A DNA stretch of 64,000 nucleotides from Stratiolaelaps scimitus. Taxonomy: Eukaryota; Arthropoda; Arachnida; Mesostigmata; Laelapidae. Shown here in pieces: positions 22,860 to 44,277 of the stretch (positions are counted from its first letter, which is position 1; each line of letters begins with the position of its first letter). Where the stretch lies: contig JABWDB010000066.1 in NCBI GenBank assembly GCA_019614645.1, positions 186,001 through 250,000 on the forward strand. Reading direction: 5' to 3'. The position numbers and the translations under genes are program-made. The notes below the pieces were generated by a model. It did no database searches. It saw nothing but the letters and a program-made list of their open reading frames with translations, and was not told the origin of the DNA.

Positions 22860-23165
22860 ATGGCCACGATCCACACGCCGGTATATCGAAACATACAACA
22901 GTTGTTCCCGGCTACACAATGTGCTCACGTTTATGGTGGTAAGAGACAGCGAATCACAATGGAAATGCAATTTGCGTTCCTCGTTCGCGTTCTACAAGTC
23001 AGGTGTTCAATAGAAGAAGGACCGTTTTTGTTGGACTCCAGTCCTTCTCCCAGTAGACACTTCTCAGAACTTATATGTATGGCATTACTACGGGAAATAT
23101 CGGTAAAGAACCAGCGATCTGCAACACCGAACCTGGCACAGAGGTATCACCCGGCAGACGACTAA
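22860..23165 (+). CDS. divergent 101-codon ORF, copy B, unknown
   Basis: Same ORF as 14593-14898 with one residue changed (Ser to Gly in HVYSGKRQ). Not recognised; see copy A for the coding argument. Confidence 0.35.
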   Translation: MATIHTPVYRNIQQLFPATQCAHVYGGKRQRITMEMQFAFLVRVLQVRCSIEEGPFLLDSSPSPSRHFSELICMALLREISVKNQRSATPNLAQRYHPADD

Positions 23166-23357
23166 TCGTTCTTGATTCCTCACTGCGGCCGTGGGTTAGA
23201 GGAGTCCGAACGATGATGACGCGCCACCGACAACATCCGCGTTGGACGAGCAGTTTGAATTTTCGCGGCGTAACACCTTCTTCACATTGCAATGGGAGTG
23301 ACGAATCGGATCTTAATTGTCATACATTATATATATATATATGAATGCATTTCCTCG

Positions 23358-23383
23358 TATATATATATATATATATATATATA
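23358..23383. repeat. (TA)n with palindromic CTCG/CGAG ends
   Basis: The run is bracketed by CTCG on the left and CGAG on the right, so the whole forms a self-complementary stretch at the right edge of the homogenised core. Confidence 0.85.
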
Positions 23384-24589
23384 CGAGAAAATAAATCCAG
23401 TGTGCAGTTACGAATTTGCTAGGCGAATGGTACATTCGCATTCAGAACGATACAATGATAAATGGGAGAGCAAACAGATTGAATACGAGGATGGGAAACG
23501 TAGGCGAGATATCGCCTTATTGGTCAAAAGCCTTTTACTGGGTATTTTATTTAATTAGTTAAAATGAATTAAATTAAAGTGTGTCAGTTGACTGGCGTTC
23601 TAAGAGCCAAATTCCTCGTTGCTAAAATCGACCTGCAGAAGGCTAACCCAGAAACGCGCGCCTAATAAACAGTGAAGACGTTCCAACTTTGGTCCACCAC
23701 TGAATGTGTTATGCCTCTGCTGAAATGAGAGACTATTCTACGGGTGATTAATTATGCATTATAATTGGTGAACAGTTGGCGAGATTACATTTTATTGCAA
23801 GGGAAATAGATCTTCTTAAAAGGATTTTTGCAACAAAGAAATCGAGGCAAAAAATATTTTTCAAAATCCCTAATGCATACTTTGTCGCCTGTTACACCGT
23901 TGGAAATATTGGTGTATAAGAGGTTGTTCTACACTAATTTAATGGGGATACCTGAAACTAAGTGTGATGATGATGTTGTCATCTAAAAATAGTGCATGTA
24001 AACTCGATGCAAATTCTGGTCCCCAACACTCCTGACAGTAGGGTCTTATGTAGGGTACTTAGGACAGTCGTCTTTTAAGTCTTCGTAGGACTCCAGCAGG
24101 CGTTAAATTCGAAATATCAAAGGGACTGCGAGTTATGAGAACGCCTCTTTGTCCCACTCCAGAATCACCGATTCCACATATTTTTGTTAATAGTGGGCCA
24201 TGTCCTAAGGTGCAGGTTCAAATACTATCGTGGCCTCAGAGTAGCATGCTTTTTCCTCCCGACATTTCTTATAGTAGGGCTAGTAATGAATGATGTAACC
24301 TAAAGATTGGAGAGTCCTATGCGCAGGGCCAAAAAGGTGGTACTTTTTGTTCCTGCAGGAATGGATCATTTAGGAGATACGAATAATAGCTATACAATAG
24401 AAATATACCTATGAATAATGGGTGTCCACTCTATCATAGACTTTTCCTGATCCTTCAATACAGGGCTATTAATGAGTAAGTGGGGTGAATTGGCCAACCA
24501 GATGTAATTAGACAAAGGCTAGTCGATAGATGACTAAGTTCAGAAGTGTTGCCCAACAGGGCAGCAGAGGCACAGGCAGCGATGATAAT

Positions 24590-26610
24590 GGTTCTACCCG
24601 AGGATTCGAGGGGTCACTAAAGACCTTTAGAAAATATTACAGGTTCTTATTAGGGATAGCAAGCGTAACGCATTTAGCGGTACCGTGGACGTCAAACGTT
24701 GGCTGAGAGTTAGCCCGAAAAAGTTTAGTTTTTTTGAACGCATTTAAGGAACTCATAAGTTTAATTGAAGTGGGCGTATGGGGCCTCCCGTGATGAAGCC
24801 CTCTTCCCGACTCATCCCCTAAGACAGCTGACGACGGGCCTCAATGAAAGGAGCGAGGAGAATGACGTAGCTAAGGCGACTACTGAAGATATTCTCAGCA
24901 AGTATACTGGCGACGCGCCATCCCGGTAGAAGCGGTTAGACGAGCGGTGCGGAGCTGGCCGAACATCTTCAGGGATGCTATTAATCAACTTACCCGAGAT
25001 GGAACCTTCCCGAGGAACTGTTAGAAAGGTAAGTTTTGATTCCTAAGAAGGAGAAGGTCCCTTGGCTTTTAGGCTCATCTGTCCCTTAATCACCAGCGGG
25101 GAGCTTCATGGGATACGACATCAATTTCAGCTTACGGACGAAGTTGAGAATAACAGGCTTCTGTTGAATAGCCAATATGGTTTTCGAAGAGGGAGGTCCG
25201 CACTGACACCCATACGGATGATTCTGATGCGAGCCGAGGTAGAGACAACCAAGACGAAGGAATTTGTGATGCTGATCCTTTTTTACATCAGGAGTGCCTT
25301 TAACTCCGTAGGTTGGAAAACCACTATGAGAGACCTGTAGAATAAGGGCGCCTCGTACGGGCTCCGTAAAGCATACGGCAGAGACAGCCGGACATTGGAG
25401 TTGGCTCATACGACGTGACAGAAGGTGTCCCCCAGGGATCCAACTCTTTTCACACCTTATAGAATCTAGCCGAATCTAACGGTGACTGTTGATTCAGATG
25501 CCAGATGGGATATAGTCTTCAGTTTATGCTGATGACATTGCACTTCTAGTCAGGGGACGAGATGAACCAATTCTGCAGAAAAAAGCTAATGAAAACCTTG
25601 TCCTTTGGACTGAGTGGACGCACTGGAAAAGACGGAGGCCCTCTAATTGCCAGGAAGAAGGAAGAAGCGGGTGATCATACTGATGGCCATCCTATTGAGG
25701 TCAAAAATGATGCCAGGTATCCTGGAGTTCAACTGGACACTGAACTTACTGGCAGAGCCCACCCAACGCATCCCTATTTATCTTGCCAGAATACCCCCTC
25801 GTGTCGGGGAGGCATCGGAGGACAGATATGGCGCTAAAGATTCGCTATAACAGGTATCTCTTGCGAGCTGCCCAAAGACCTCTGGCTATCAGGGTCCGCC
25901 GCACCTACAGGACGGTTTCTACCGAGGCCCTCTTGATGTTTGATAGAATGCTCCTCTGGAACATTTTGGCAAGAGAGAGAAATAGAGGATTCCTGGATGG
26001 CGACCTGAATCCCATCGCGGCGCGACGGGCTACTCTCAGTAGCTGGCGAGGAGTGGTACAGTGAAAGCTGACCTGCCTTTGGGAGCCCTTCGGCACAGAC
26101 AGTCTCCTCGGGGCCACAGATATCTAAAGGAATAAAGGTGCCTGGATGTAACTTATCTTCGACCTTCGCATGTGGTATGAGGCAGATGTCGGGGAGCCTA
26201 GCTACGGGATAAGCCAGATTCTAGCAGGTCACGGTCAGCTTAAGGTGTTCCTGCACCTCTTTAGAAAGGCACCATCAAACTCCTGCGTCTTGTGTCCCTC
26301 CGGTAAGCCGTGTGAAGTAGAATGAGCCGTATGACGTAGAATGAGGATCAGATTAAGATAGAACACCCGCCTAGACGGTGGAGACTGAAGCTGAGGGAGG
26401 ATCGAGGAGAGCCTGGGGAACACAGGGGCGAAATGACTTCAGCCGCACTGATGATTCCAGATGTAACGAGAGAGTAGCCGTAACCCCCAGAAGGCACCCT
26501 CGAAGTAATGCTTCTGACTTCTCGAACCATTTAGGCAGGGGGTTTGGTTTAGTGAGTTTGTGAGTCCTGCATTAGTGTCGAAGGACCGAACTCGCAGGTG
26601 CATCATGCAT
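24590..26610 (+). pseudogene. R1-clade non-LTR retrotransposon relic, copy B
   Basis: Better preserved than copy A. RT blocks are seen in order: FRDAINQLTRDGTFP (about 24970), NSQYGFRRGRSAL (about 25167-25205), VMLILFYIRSAFNSVGWKT (about 25267-25323), a GVPQGSxL-like block (about 25420), and VYADDIALLV with the catalytic YADD at 25525-25536. Then come ARIPPRVGEAS, NRYLLRAAQRPLAIRV and the C-terminal LAGHGQL...SNSCVLCPSG. Order and motifs fit the R1/Jockey side of LINEs. Frameshifts and stops break it many times, and the 5' end with ORF1 and endonuclease is missing. A SINE tail at 24678-24723 has inserted near its 5' end. Confidence 0.82.
24678..24723 (+). mobile_element. SINE 3'-tail insertion (S6)
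   Basis: GGTACCGTGGACGTCAAACG, TTGGCTGAGAGTTAGCCCG and an A-rich tail match the SINE end. It is absent at the equivalent place of LINE copy A (about 16250), so it inserted after the duplication or was lost from A. Confidence 0.75.
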
Positions 26611-26859
26611 CTCCCCCAAAGCTGCGCAACAACGCATCGGGAGCAGATTTCGAAGCCTTCTCATGCTTACCCCACACTGTTGAGTTTCTTCGGAAGATCT
26701 AAAATTTTCAAACGCGTGGGCACTTTGTGAAAATAACCGGTTTAGCGCAGGTAAGGTGGCCGATTATTGTACACCACCAATGTGAATCTCACCAAAAAGA
26801 AGTCGATTGAAAAGAAAATGCTATTTATATTTGTAAGCAAAAGGGAAAAGAGAAAAGGT

Positions 26860-26925
26860 AAATCTTTATTGGTTTATTAAAGGAGCTGCAATTCGACAAT
26901 GCTCAATCTCTTTTACATGTCACTC
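26860..26925. repeat. dispersed repeat R, copy 1
   Basis: TTTATTGGTTTATTAAAGGA then GCTGCAATTCGACAATGCTC. Related copies at 42838, 47505 and 57411. Confidence 0.65.
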
Positions 26926-27494
26926 AAATATTAATGTATTGTAATTTTGTTCAATAGTTCAGCCCGCCTTCACACGACTTTAAAAACTGGAAAAAGTGCA
27001 TAAGCGTTACCCCCCACTTGGCAGTTTCTAATAATAATATTATGGGCGCATCGTATGAAATGTACCTATAATTTCAACGCAAATTGGAATTCTTCAAGCG
27101 CACCGCGATTGGCAAGTTAGCTCTGATTAAATATTTATTGGAAAGTAAACACAAATAAATCTCACACGAAGGTAGAGGAAATTATAAGAACTTCACACAA
27201 CGGTATTAGCCACATTCGCTCGTAGATTAGAAATGGACAAGCCGAAAAGATAAGCAAAATCGTAGGGAATCAGTGAATCATAATGTATTTGTGCAAATAT
27301 GGCCGATTTCAAGTCTTGCCGTGGATTGCTAAGACGCTTACATGAGAGGACCATCGCTGTGATCCGATTTTGCGGACTGATCTACAAGGGTCTGGAATTG
27401 AAGGTTTTGGACTTGTCGCCTCCCAGTAATCGAAGAGCGCCTGCTAGCCACTTAAGATTCTGGAGAACATACAACAGGAAATTGGATGAGAATA

Positions 27495-29052
27495 CAGTGG
27501 TGTGAATAAATATAGGCCCCCCCTATATTTCAACAAATCGTTACAAAGAATACACATTTGAGGCATTTCTTCTGTGTCAGATTAATGTACGTGTCAAATA
27601 ACATACATACCACAAAGAACAGCGCATATGACATCGCATGCAATCTGCTACAGCAAAATGTGTCATATTTCGGTGGTGAAAAATGATAGCACACACTCAG
27701 TTATCGAGTGTTTTCGCTAAATTAATCCAGTTTGTGTTGAGCATTCAAGCAGTACTGTAGTCACGGGACGCGCTTCGAGCCTTACTGATGCAGAGAAAGC
27801 AGTTATTACCGCTTTACACAGAGCAGGAAAGACCCAGACTGCAATTGCCAGAGAAATTGGCAAAAATCGTCACGCAGTGCAAAATTATTGACGCAGTCCA
27901 TCGACGTATGGTACTAATAAGTCTAAAGGACGTCCACGAAAGAACAGGCAGCGAACTGTCATGCATATCTGTCGATTGGCCTCGAATTCGACTATAAGTT
28001 GTGAAGCAATCAGGCAAGGGTTAACCCTTCAGGTTCATAGATCAACAGTTTTAAATACAATTAAGCGTTATCCGCATATCATACGGGCGCAAATGAGAAC
28101 AAGACCTCGTCTTCAGCAACGCCGTATGATTGCCCAACTAAACTTCACCCGCAACATTATGGACGTAACTGACGTAACGTTTTTTTAAAAAGTGTCCTGA
28201 GGGTGTAAATCTATCTAAAAGGTACTATGTTGTTTCAAATCGTCTCCAGTGACGAGAAGAAGTTAAATTTGGATGGGCTAGATGGATTTAACGGTTACTG
28301 GCATGATGTACGTAGAGAGTCGCGGTACATCTCGAAGCACATGTTCGGCGGAGAGTGCTTTATGGGTTGGGGAGCTTTGCAAACTTGGATTCACTTTCAT
28401 CTCATCTCAAATGAATAGCGAGGACTATCAGCAGATGTTGACCAACAACCTACTACCATTTAGTAGCAGATTTCACCTACTTCCAATTGTTTTCTAACAA
28501 GATAACGCTTCAATTCACGTCAGCGCTAGTACATATGCGCGGTTAAGACGGCATGACATTGGTACCCTAGAGTGGCCAGCATGTTCTTCTTAGCTCAACC
28601 CGATGGAGAACCTCTAGGGCATTCTTATCCGAAGAGTATACGCGTCGAATCGACAGTATACATCCGTGGAAACACTAAAAAAGGCGTTGTTGGAGGCCTG
28701 GGGAGGTGTCAGCAACCGGATCCTGCTAAATTTCGTTGATAGTATGCCAAACCGAGTCTTTGACGTTATAATTAGCAAGGGTGAGTCCACACGGTACTGA
28801 TTAGCACAAGAAAACAAGAACTAATTCAGCGAAAACACTCGATAACTGAGGGTGTCCTATCATTTTTCACCACCGAAATATGACACATTTTGTTGTAGCA
28901 GGCTGCATGCGATGTTGTATGCGCTGTTCTTTGTGGTATGTATGTTATTTGACACGTACATTAATCTGACACAGAAGAAATGCCTCAAATGTGTATTCTT
29001 TGTAACGATTTGTTGAAATATAGGGGGTGGCCTATGTTTATTCACACCACTG
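27495..29052 (+). mobile_element. Tc1-like DNA transposon with long terminal inverted repeats
   Basis: Complete element of 1558 bp. The ends CAGTGGTGTGAATAAA and TTTATTCACACCACTG are inverted repeats bracketed by TA dinucleotides (27493-27494, 29053-29054), the expected Tc1/mariner target duplication. The TIRs are unusually long, about 27495-27723 and 28822-29052, with scattered differences. A decayed transposase lies between them on the plus strand. Confidence 0.92.
27766..28795 (+). pseudogene. Tc1-like transposase, broken
   Basis: Readable over three frames. The N-terminal paired-type HTH reads SLTDAEKAVITALHRAGKTQ and TAIAREIGKNRHAVQNY. A second DNA-binding part reads SNSTISCEAIRQGLTLQVHR. 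The catalytic domain has SSDEKKLNLDG (first Asp at 28251-28253) followed by FNGYWHD and FMGWGAL, then a region matching the WPACS..LNP.ENL block. The tail reads TLKKALLEAWGGVSNRI. Several frameshifts and stops (for example around 28187, 28415 and 28590) make it non-functional. The DEKK.NLDG..G...YW signature places it in Tc1-like rather than mariner. Confidence 0.85.
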
Positions 29053-29227
29053 TATGCTTATAAGACTGGGGTGACGAGGTGACGTCCATTTATAGAGAGT
29101 GTGAAAAAGGCAGAGCTCGTGCCGACATCAAATAGAAAACACGAAATATACCGAAACCAGTGTCACCACGGATGTTATGCAAGTAGCTCGCATCATGTCT
29201 GATACCACTAGGATCGCCCTTATCCAA

Positions 29228-29345
29228 ACCAACTAGGGGTAGGGGGGGGAAACAGGTTTTACTGAGTTTAAGAGTCTCACACTAGGTGGCAAGAGGCTGT
29301 TCTGTCACGCATGTGCATTACGCGTTTCCGAAACCCCCCATAAAA
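29228..29345 (+). mobile_element. 3' tail of the R1-like LINE, third copy
   Basis: GAGTTTAAGAGTCTCACACT and CACGCATGTGCATTACGCG align with the LINE ends at 18000-18065 and 26535-26610. Short 5'-truncated relic. Confidence 0.5.
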
Positions 29346-29765
29346 GGGATAAAGATCGCCCTTATCCGTCTTGGAAGTCTCCACGTAGTGAATAGAATTA
29401 TGGTATAAGTTCAATCCGAAGGAAAGGCCAATATTATTAAGCTGCACTAAATGGTTCACTGGAAGGAATTTTGTATTAATAATTTTGTATTTATTCAAGG
29501 CAGATCCTTAAATCAGTGATTCTGATCACTATCAGAGAAATCCTACCCCCAAAAAACAATAGGATTCTGTCAAAAAAACTATAGGATTCTGTTGGGCACC
29601 CACTGTAGAGTACATGGAATGCCAAGAAACAACTACAATATGGCAATGCCATCGCCTTCCTCGGGACATTGTCGTCCTCACCCCCCACCCCCATAATCCC
29701 TAGAAATTCCTAACTACTGTATGTTTGAATAAATCTTCTTATATACTACAATATATATGTATGTA

Positions 29766-29774
<9 letters not shown>

Positions 29775-29834
<60 letters not shown>
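29775..29834. repeat. (TA)n microsatellite, longest in the window
   Basis: About 58 bp of nearly pure AT. Confidence 0.93.
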
Positions 29835-29837
<3 letters not shown>

Positions 29838-31979
29838 CACTGCATTGTGTGTCGTAGTTCTTTGATTCATATGCCAATGTGTTTGGTGTACCTATTACGT
29901 ATAGCGTTGACTTCAACCAGTTCGGGCTACAAAAAATAAGCGGTAGAATTACTTTAATCTAATACCTGTAAACAATAGATCTGCGTGAAAATTGCCAGAT
30001 TACGACTGCAATAAGGACGACACACTTCGGTTTTCATATTTTCTTCATTCTATATTTAATGATTATTATTTGGATACTCCGTACTCGGAACCTGCTGATT
30101 GAAACAATGAACTAATCTGTGGTGTATTATACAGCTCGCCCATGCATAAATCTGCGCGCCGCATTTGCCTATGCGATAGTTGGCTTGAGCAGATCACTGT
30201 TTCGAGAGCAAAGTGCCGAGAATTGCTTAACTTCTACCGAACCTTAACCTAGCTCACAGACAAATTGAAGGTCAGCTATGGCAAATAATGGAAGCCACTA
30301 ATGATACATCTATTTAAATATCACAATTATAACGAAATGCAGCGTCTCGAATGTTAGTCAAATATTTTGTTTCCCTTCAGCTACCGACGTCACCATATCA
30401 TCTTCACCTTGTGGAGCCATGCAACAATGTAGTGATTGTTTTGCGGCAAGAAATAATTATATAATTCGATATAGTTGAAAGCAAGCAAAGATGTGTATCA
30501 GCAATGGATGCATTCTTATCACCGTAATCGCTCTCGTCGCCGTAGCAAAAAGTTGTCTCTTCCTTAATCAGCAAAGTAGCCTTAATCATCTTCTCGTAAG
30601 GATTTGTAGCAAATATATATATATATGGATTGTATATAACAATAACTGTAATTGTACTCTATATGTATATATAAGCGTAAAGCAGCTTTTGCTGGAATGC
30701 TGCATAAGGCCGTCTACGAGTTAGTCGCTGCTATTCTAAGGCAGGAATATTGATTAACTCATCCAGTTGATAGAATTATTATGTCTCTGTATCCGGACAA
30801 AGATGAAATGTGTAGCAGGAATACATGTCATCTGCTATCAGCTGGGCATCCCCGTGGATTGTCCGTCTACCATGCAATGCAGGTGAAACGCAATGATTGT
30901 TGTATCTTGTTATTATTTAATAAGAACTGATTTGTCCATCTGTCTACATAACCCTGGCATCTCTCGAGGTGGACCGCATGATTCCGGTATGCGTTGAGGA
31001 CTTCGGCACTATCTGTAATACAGAGGAGGCGGCAATGTGTGAGTGAAATGGCCATATACATTCGAATGAATGAAGATCTCTTGAAGATTTCTGAGATTGG
31101 GTCATGCATTTCAATAGGCTTAGGCCCTTACGTGCATGTTTTATTACCACTTGCATAGAAAGTAGAAGAAGGTCACTTTGCTTACTGGCTGCCCGAAGTG
31201 AATACTGATGTGCCTTCCCTGGGGAGTGGCCTAAGGTAACTTTTTTGGACTGTGATTTATATAGAATACACCTTCGGATTCCTCTCAGGCTCTCCACATC
31301 TGCGGACGTATACCAGCGAAATCCGCAACCTGAACCCTGTATAATTTAGCCAAAAGAAAGGTGCTTTCTGTGTCGAAGACTCTATGTCCAGGACCTCGAC
31401 TCGCACGGAAATTGGTTTCCGGCCTAAGCCCTTTTAAACCAAAAGCATACCCTCATGTCACACATTAGAGCGGTTAGATTGACAATCATTTCAAATACAC
31501 TATTGACACTGGAGTATCGAGTGCATTAATTGGATTCCAAAACTGTATATAACTAATATATGAATTATGAAAAGCCCTGTGTGTACGCTCAAAAGCGACA
31601 CATGCTACAGCTTGAAACGGGCCTTACTTTCCAGTGTGACGAGGGCGAGATTTAAGTACAGCGAGTTCAGCATTAAACTAAAATGACAGTATACTACTGA
31701 GTCTACGATGCTCCAAGAAGAGACATCTCGATTATACAAGTAACGGAAGGCGCAGCTGCCAAATTTGAATTAAACGACACCTAAAGTTCACAAAACTGGA
31801 GTTGGCCCCATGAATTATCGACGGCAAGCTTACGCAAGGGGTGAGGATGTTAAGAGAAAAGTAAATAATAGCCGTTTTGTGCTTCCGTTGATGAATGATA
31901 TCTCTGCGACTGTGAACTCATACGTGGATAAATAAATCGATACATTTGATGGGTAAACGGACGGGTTGTGGTGACTAAC
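29835..31979. other. intergenic / 3' region of the aminotransferase gene
   Basis: No certain gene. The last coding exon of the minus-strand PLP gene should be here but is not recognisable. A minus-strand stretch near 30870-31300 reads weakly like an RNase H domain (GSGCGF, ITDSAEVLNAYRNH) and may be a retroelement relic. Confidence 0.4.
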
Positions 31980-40660
<8,681 letters not shown>

Positions 40661-42000
40661 CTTGGAAGTACTGAAAAATTAAGAAGGACAGTCGAATTTG
40701 TTATTTGGACACTCCCGATACATTAGGCGATACATACGCCATTGGAAGTGTCCACCATTTGAAAAAATCGATACGAAGAATCACGCAGGTAAAGTTAATT
40801 ATAAAATAATACGGGACCTTATTAATTGACATGTCACCGTTTCGTGTCGACCTATGCCAAACATGGGTAATAAGACGTACGTCTCTCATAGCCAGGCATC
40901 ATAATCAATTCACATCTTCAATTAGCAAACACTGATTGTCCTTGTTGGACTTGTGAAGAGTTGAACCGAATCGCAAGGACAATCATTGACCGAGCAACAA
41001 CGATGTACACTAGGACGTGAACGGTGACTCATATCTACAAGAGTACAGGACTCCTGTCAAGGCTTTCAGCTCGCTCTGAATCTGCAAGACATGTCACCAG
41101 CGAACTAGGAATTATATAAATAATACTATCATTGGAGAAGCGAAGATACATCCTATACGAGAGATCAAGAATACCTCAATCTAAAATCGGCATGCAAGCT
41201 TATCATTTACGCCCAGCTCTGAATACCTGATCTATCGTACCTTGTCTGTTCAGCCGCTGTACTGCACGCGACAGCCGCTCTCGGTCGCGCAGAAGACCGC
41301 AAAACCAAATCGAGCCGGACAGACTGTGGCTTGCCTTCGAGTTCGTTGTCAAGGTAGAGAGTTCAGTCGGAGAGTGATTGACCTATAGACGATACGTTTC
41401 CAGTAGCGTTTCTTACACTCTCTGTGCACCACCGTTTGGGGGACACACGCTCTCACCACCGAGTCGCGCGCCAACACCCGAGTGAAGTTAAACGCACGTG
41501 TTGCAACTGCTGACCGATGCTTTATACGCGGAATTCACTCGCCCTCGGGCGGAGAGTGTTGCGCCCTACTGGACCGACTCTTACCCACCACCGCCTCTGG
41601 AGACGAACACGAGAGCTAAGCGGCTTGAGCTTTAGAGAGGAGTTCATCGCTCGCGTTCTCGGTTGACCATTGGTAGCCCGATAGATACTCGGTCGTCTCT
41701 GCCGTGGTTGTCACTGGCGTCGCCTCGCACTCTGTAGAGTTAGCAGTGGACTCGAGCGGTTTCACCCTCGCCATGACCATCGGTCTCATTCAGCCACTCT
41801 GCCGCATAGGTATCTCGTATAATACAATACGGACGTATCGTTACGTCACAATGCGACGAGCTGATCTTGCTCCGTAGAGTCGCCTCTTGTTGCGCCGCTG
41901 GTTTTCGAAGCGCGCTTATTTATGACCGCGTAACGAGGACACGTTTGACCTAACGTGATAGCGGCTGGCGTTGGTGCGTGAAGAAATTGACGGGGGCGGA
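40661..42000 (-). promoter_or_regulatory. probable 5' UTR exon and promoter region of the aminotransferase gene
   Basis: A GC-richer block (about 41213-41900) stands out from the AT-rich surroundings upstream of the first coding exon. On the minus strand CTGAACAGACAAG is followed by GTACGA near 41242, a plausible donor of a non-coding first exon. No TATA box identified. Transcript data would be needed to fix the start. Confidence 0.35.
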
Positions 42001-44209
42001 TTAATCGAGATACACTCGAGTATTCTGCTGCAGTGTTTCAAGCAACTTCTCTTAATTGCTAGAATGTCACCAGGAGACGAAGTAATTCTTGCCCCACGAG
42101 AAACCAAACCCGCGAACAGTTGAAACTAAGCTGTCGTATGCTGTCGTTGAGAGAGTTGCTTGTTGATAGTTGTCGAGCAGTAGTTCGCGTGCAATCTCCG
42201 GTCTTCATAGATAGCTACCAATGAACAAGGTGACCAGATGGTGGCTCGCCTGTAATAGCCGTCAATTGGCATTACTATACTAGTAGTATACATTGATCGT
42301 CATCATTATTAGCCTTCATACATAAGATGAATGATCTTTGCATTGGTAGCCGCACGTGCATGATGACCATCGTAAATAGGCGTGCTTACCCGTACCGATC
42401 TTGGCATAGACTCTCATAAAGGTTTGCCATTGTTAGAGTATCCTGTAGTAGACAGAGATTCAAGGGGATGTTCGTGATGGTTGAGTGTAGTGGTTAGATA
42501 TCTTACTGGGTGTTCCCTGCCCCCGATACAGAATGCCCCCGATACAGAACATGGGCGAAATAGAACGGAAGGTGGTAAGTAAGTCAGTGTGTTTGGTCAA
42601 CAATCCATAGAGCGATAATGAAAACTGAACGGAACTGGTTGGCTGCCGAAACAAGGCGAGTTGCCGTGATCTAGTTGTTGTTGTCGGTCGTCAAATGGAG
42701 TTATCATGAAGTGCAGCGAGCACAATTGAAGCTCTAAGGACTGCGAACCTATATTATATACGCGTCGGACATGTATATGTTCAGCGAGTTGGCTTGGCCG
42801 CGACAAACAGGCACGCATTATATCAAAATAATCGAAATTTATTTACATTTGCGGTTTATTTCCGGAACTGCAATGTTAACAATGCTTAAGTTCTCGATTA
42901 TATATATATATATACGTTAATTATTTTAATATTTTAGTAAATAAAATTAGTATATATATATATATATATTACAGTTTATGAACGCTTCAAAAGTCAACTG
43001 AGTTAACAACTGAACTTCTATAGCAGAATCGTACATTAAAATCTGTAATGTCGCACTATCTACATATCAGGAAGTACACAACCGTCTCTCACGATAACAC
43101 GAGACCGAATTAGTTAATTAGTTAAACAACGGAACCCAATGAGTACAACACCACAAAATCGTAGTTACTTTTTCATATTGGCATTCGAATTTTTAACTCG
43201 GTATTTCTCTCTAGCCTTCGTAGCCACACTCTGATGCCAAACACAGTTGTCCCTTAAGTTATCTTCTTAAACTTAGGTACAATTATGTTCACCTATAGCA
43301 TCTAACTAACTTCAAAACTCTTCGAAAAATTCTCATTCCAATAATGGCCTGCGTTTCGATCTGTTTCGATGCTACAGAACGAAAATTTTATTATGGTTGT
43401 TTTTTGTTTAATAAGAAAACTTGCTATATACGAATATCTCGAGTTCAAACAAATGCCTAATATCAATAGGCCAGAGAAAAAATTACCAAAAACCTCTGCG
43501 CGACTTTTGCTCCCTCTAAATGACTACCTTTGACCTTGAATACAAACCGGTAATCTATTCATATGACCCATCTACTCAGATGACCTCACTAAGCCATTCA
43601 ATCATCGGTAGCAGCAATTAATGTGTTCAGGCCATCATGGCCTTTTAACCTTCAGTTCAAATGTTTCACAGCTTCACCTCTTTGTACGAAATGCGTCACC
43701 GTCAACATGAGCAGAATCTAAAACTGAAAATGCGAATAAAAGTACCGTGTATCTTAGTAGTATTCCGAGTATTCAAATCGCTCATAATATTCTTATCAAC
43801 GTCCACCAGCGGACTCGCGTGTTAGTCACGGCGATTTGCATTCGAAGCCAGTTTCCTATTGCATTCATATACATACATTCACTATTGCGCACGAAATCGA
43901 TAATTTGACAATCGCGAATTCGATTCCAGCGAGAGCGTTTACGAGGCGAACTAATGCATTGGTGTAAACTTCGAAATTTTCGAAATGCTATTCACGCTTT
44001 AGAAAATGGAAAGAACTTCTGGCGTGCGTTTCTAAGGAGTTGGATTGGATACCGTTTTTTTTCAAAACCGTTCATAGCAGAGTATCGTCTTTCGCAATCT
44101 GTCCGGATATAGCATTTGGAATCGATGACACACAACGTCGTCTAAACATTATTGAATTGTACACATCGAAAATTGCAATAAATAGACAGAGAGGATCGAA
44201 CATGTGTGT
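42001..44209. other. intergenic
   Basis: No gene supported. AT-rich, with TA runs near 42900 and 42955 and one copy of dispersed repeat R (42838-42905). Confidence 0.5.
42838..42905. repeat. dispersed repeat R, copy 2
   Basis: TTTGCGGTTTATTTCCGGAA then CTGCAATGTTAACAATGCTT and AAGTTCTCGATT, followed by TA repeats. Closest to the copy at 57411. Confidence 0.75.
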
Positions 44210-44277
44210 CCACCTACGTCCGTCTCCTCAGGTTGAAAGCCGCGCACGAATGCATCCACCAAGCCACCAAAGGGCTC
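44210..44277 (-). mobile_element. SINE 5'-head fragment (S3)
   Basis: The minus strand reads GAGCCCTTTGGTGGCTTGGT then GGATGCATTCGTGCGCGGC, the A-box half of the SINE. The B box is lost. Confidence 0.65.

Larger units (their letters stand above)
19575..26610. repeat. segmental duplication unit B
   Basis: Direct repeat of 11608-18075, in the same order and orientation. It has sequence absent from A: an extra stretch near 19715-19960, a block near 23940-24590, and a SINE tail at 24678-24723. It lacks the 18146-18454 LINE fragment. Confidence 0.88.

Noticed and set aside
29775..29834. Long TA array considered as a CRISPR-like or satellite feature
   Set aside because: Plain dinucleotide repeat without spacers.
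30867..31297. Minus-strand reading with GSGCGF and ITDSAEVLNAY, like a retroelement RNase H
   Set aside because: Only two short matches in different frames, without the full acidic set or a neighbouring RT.
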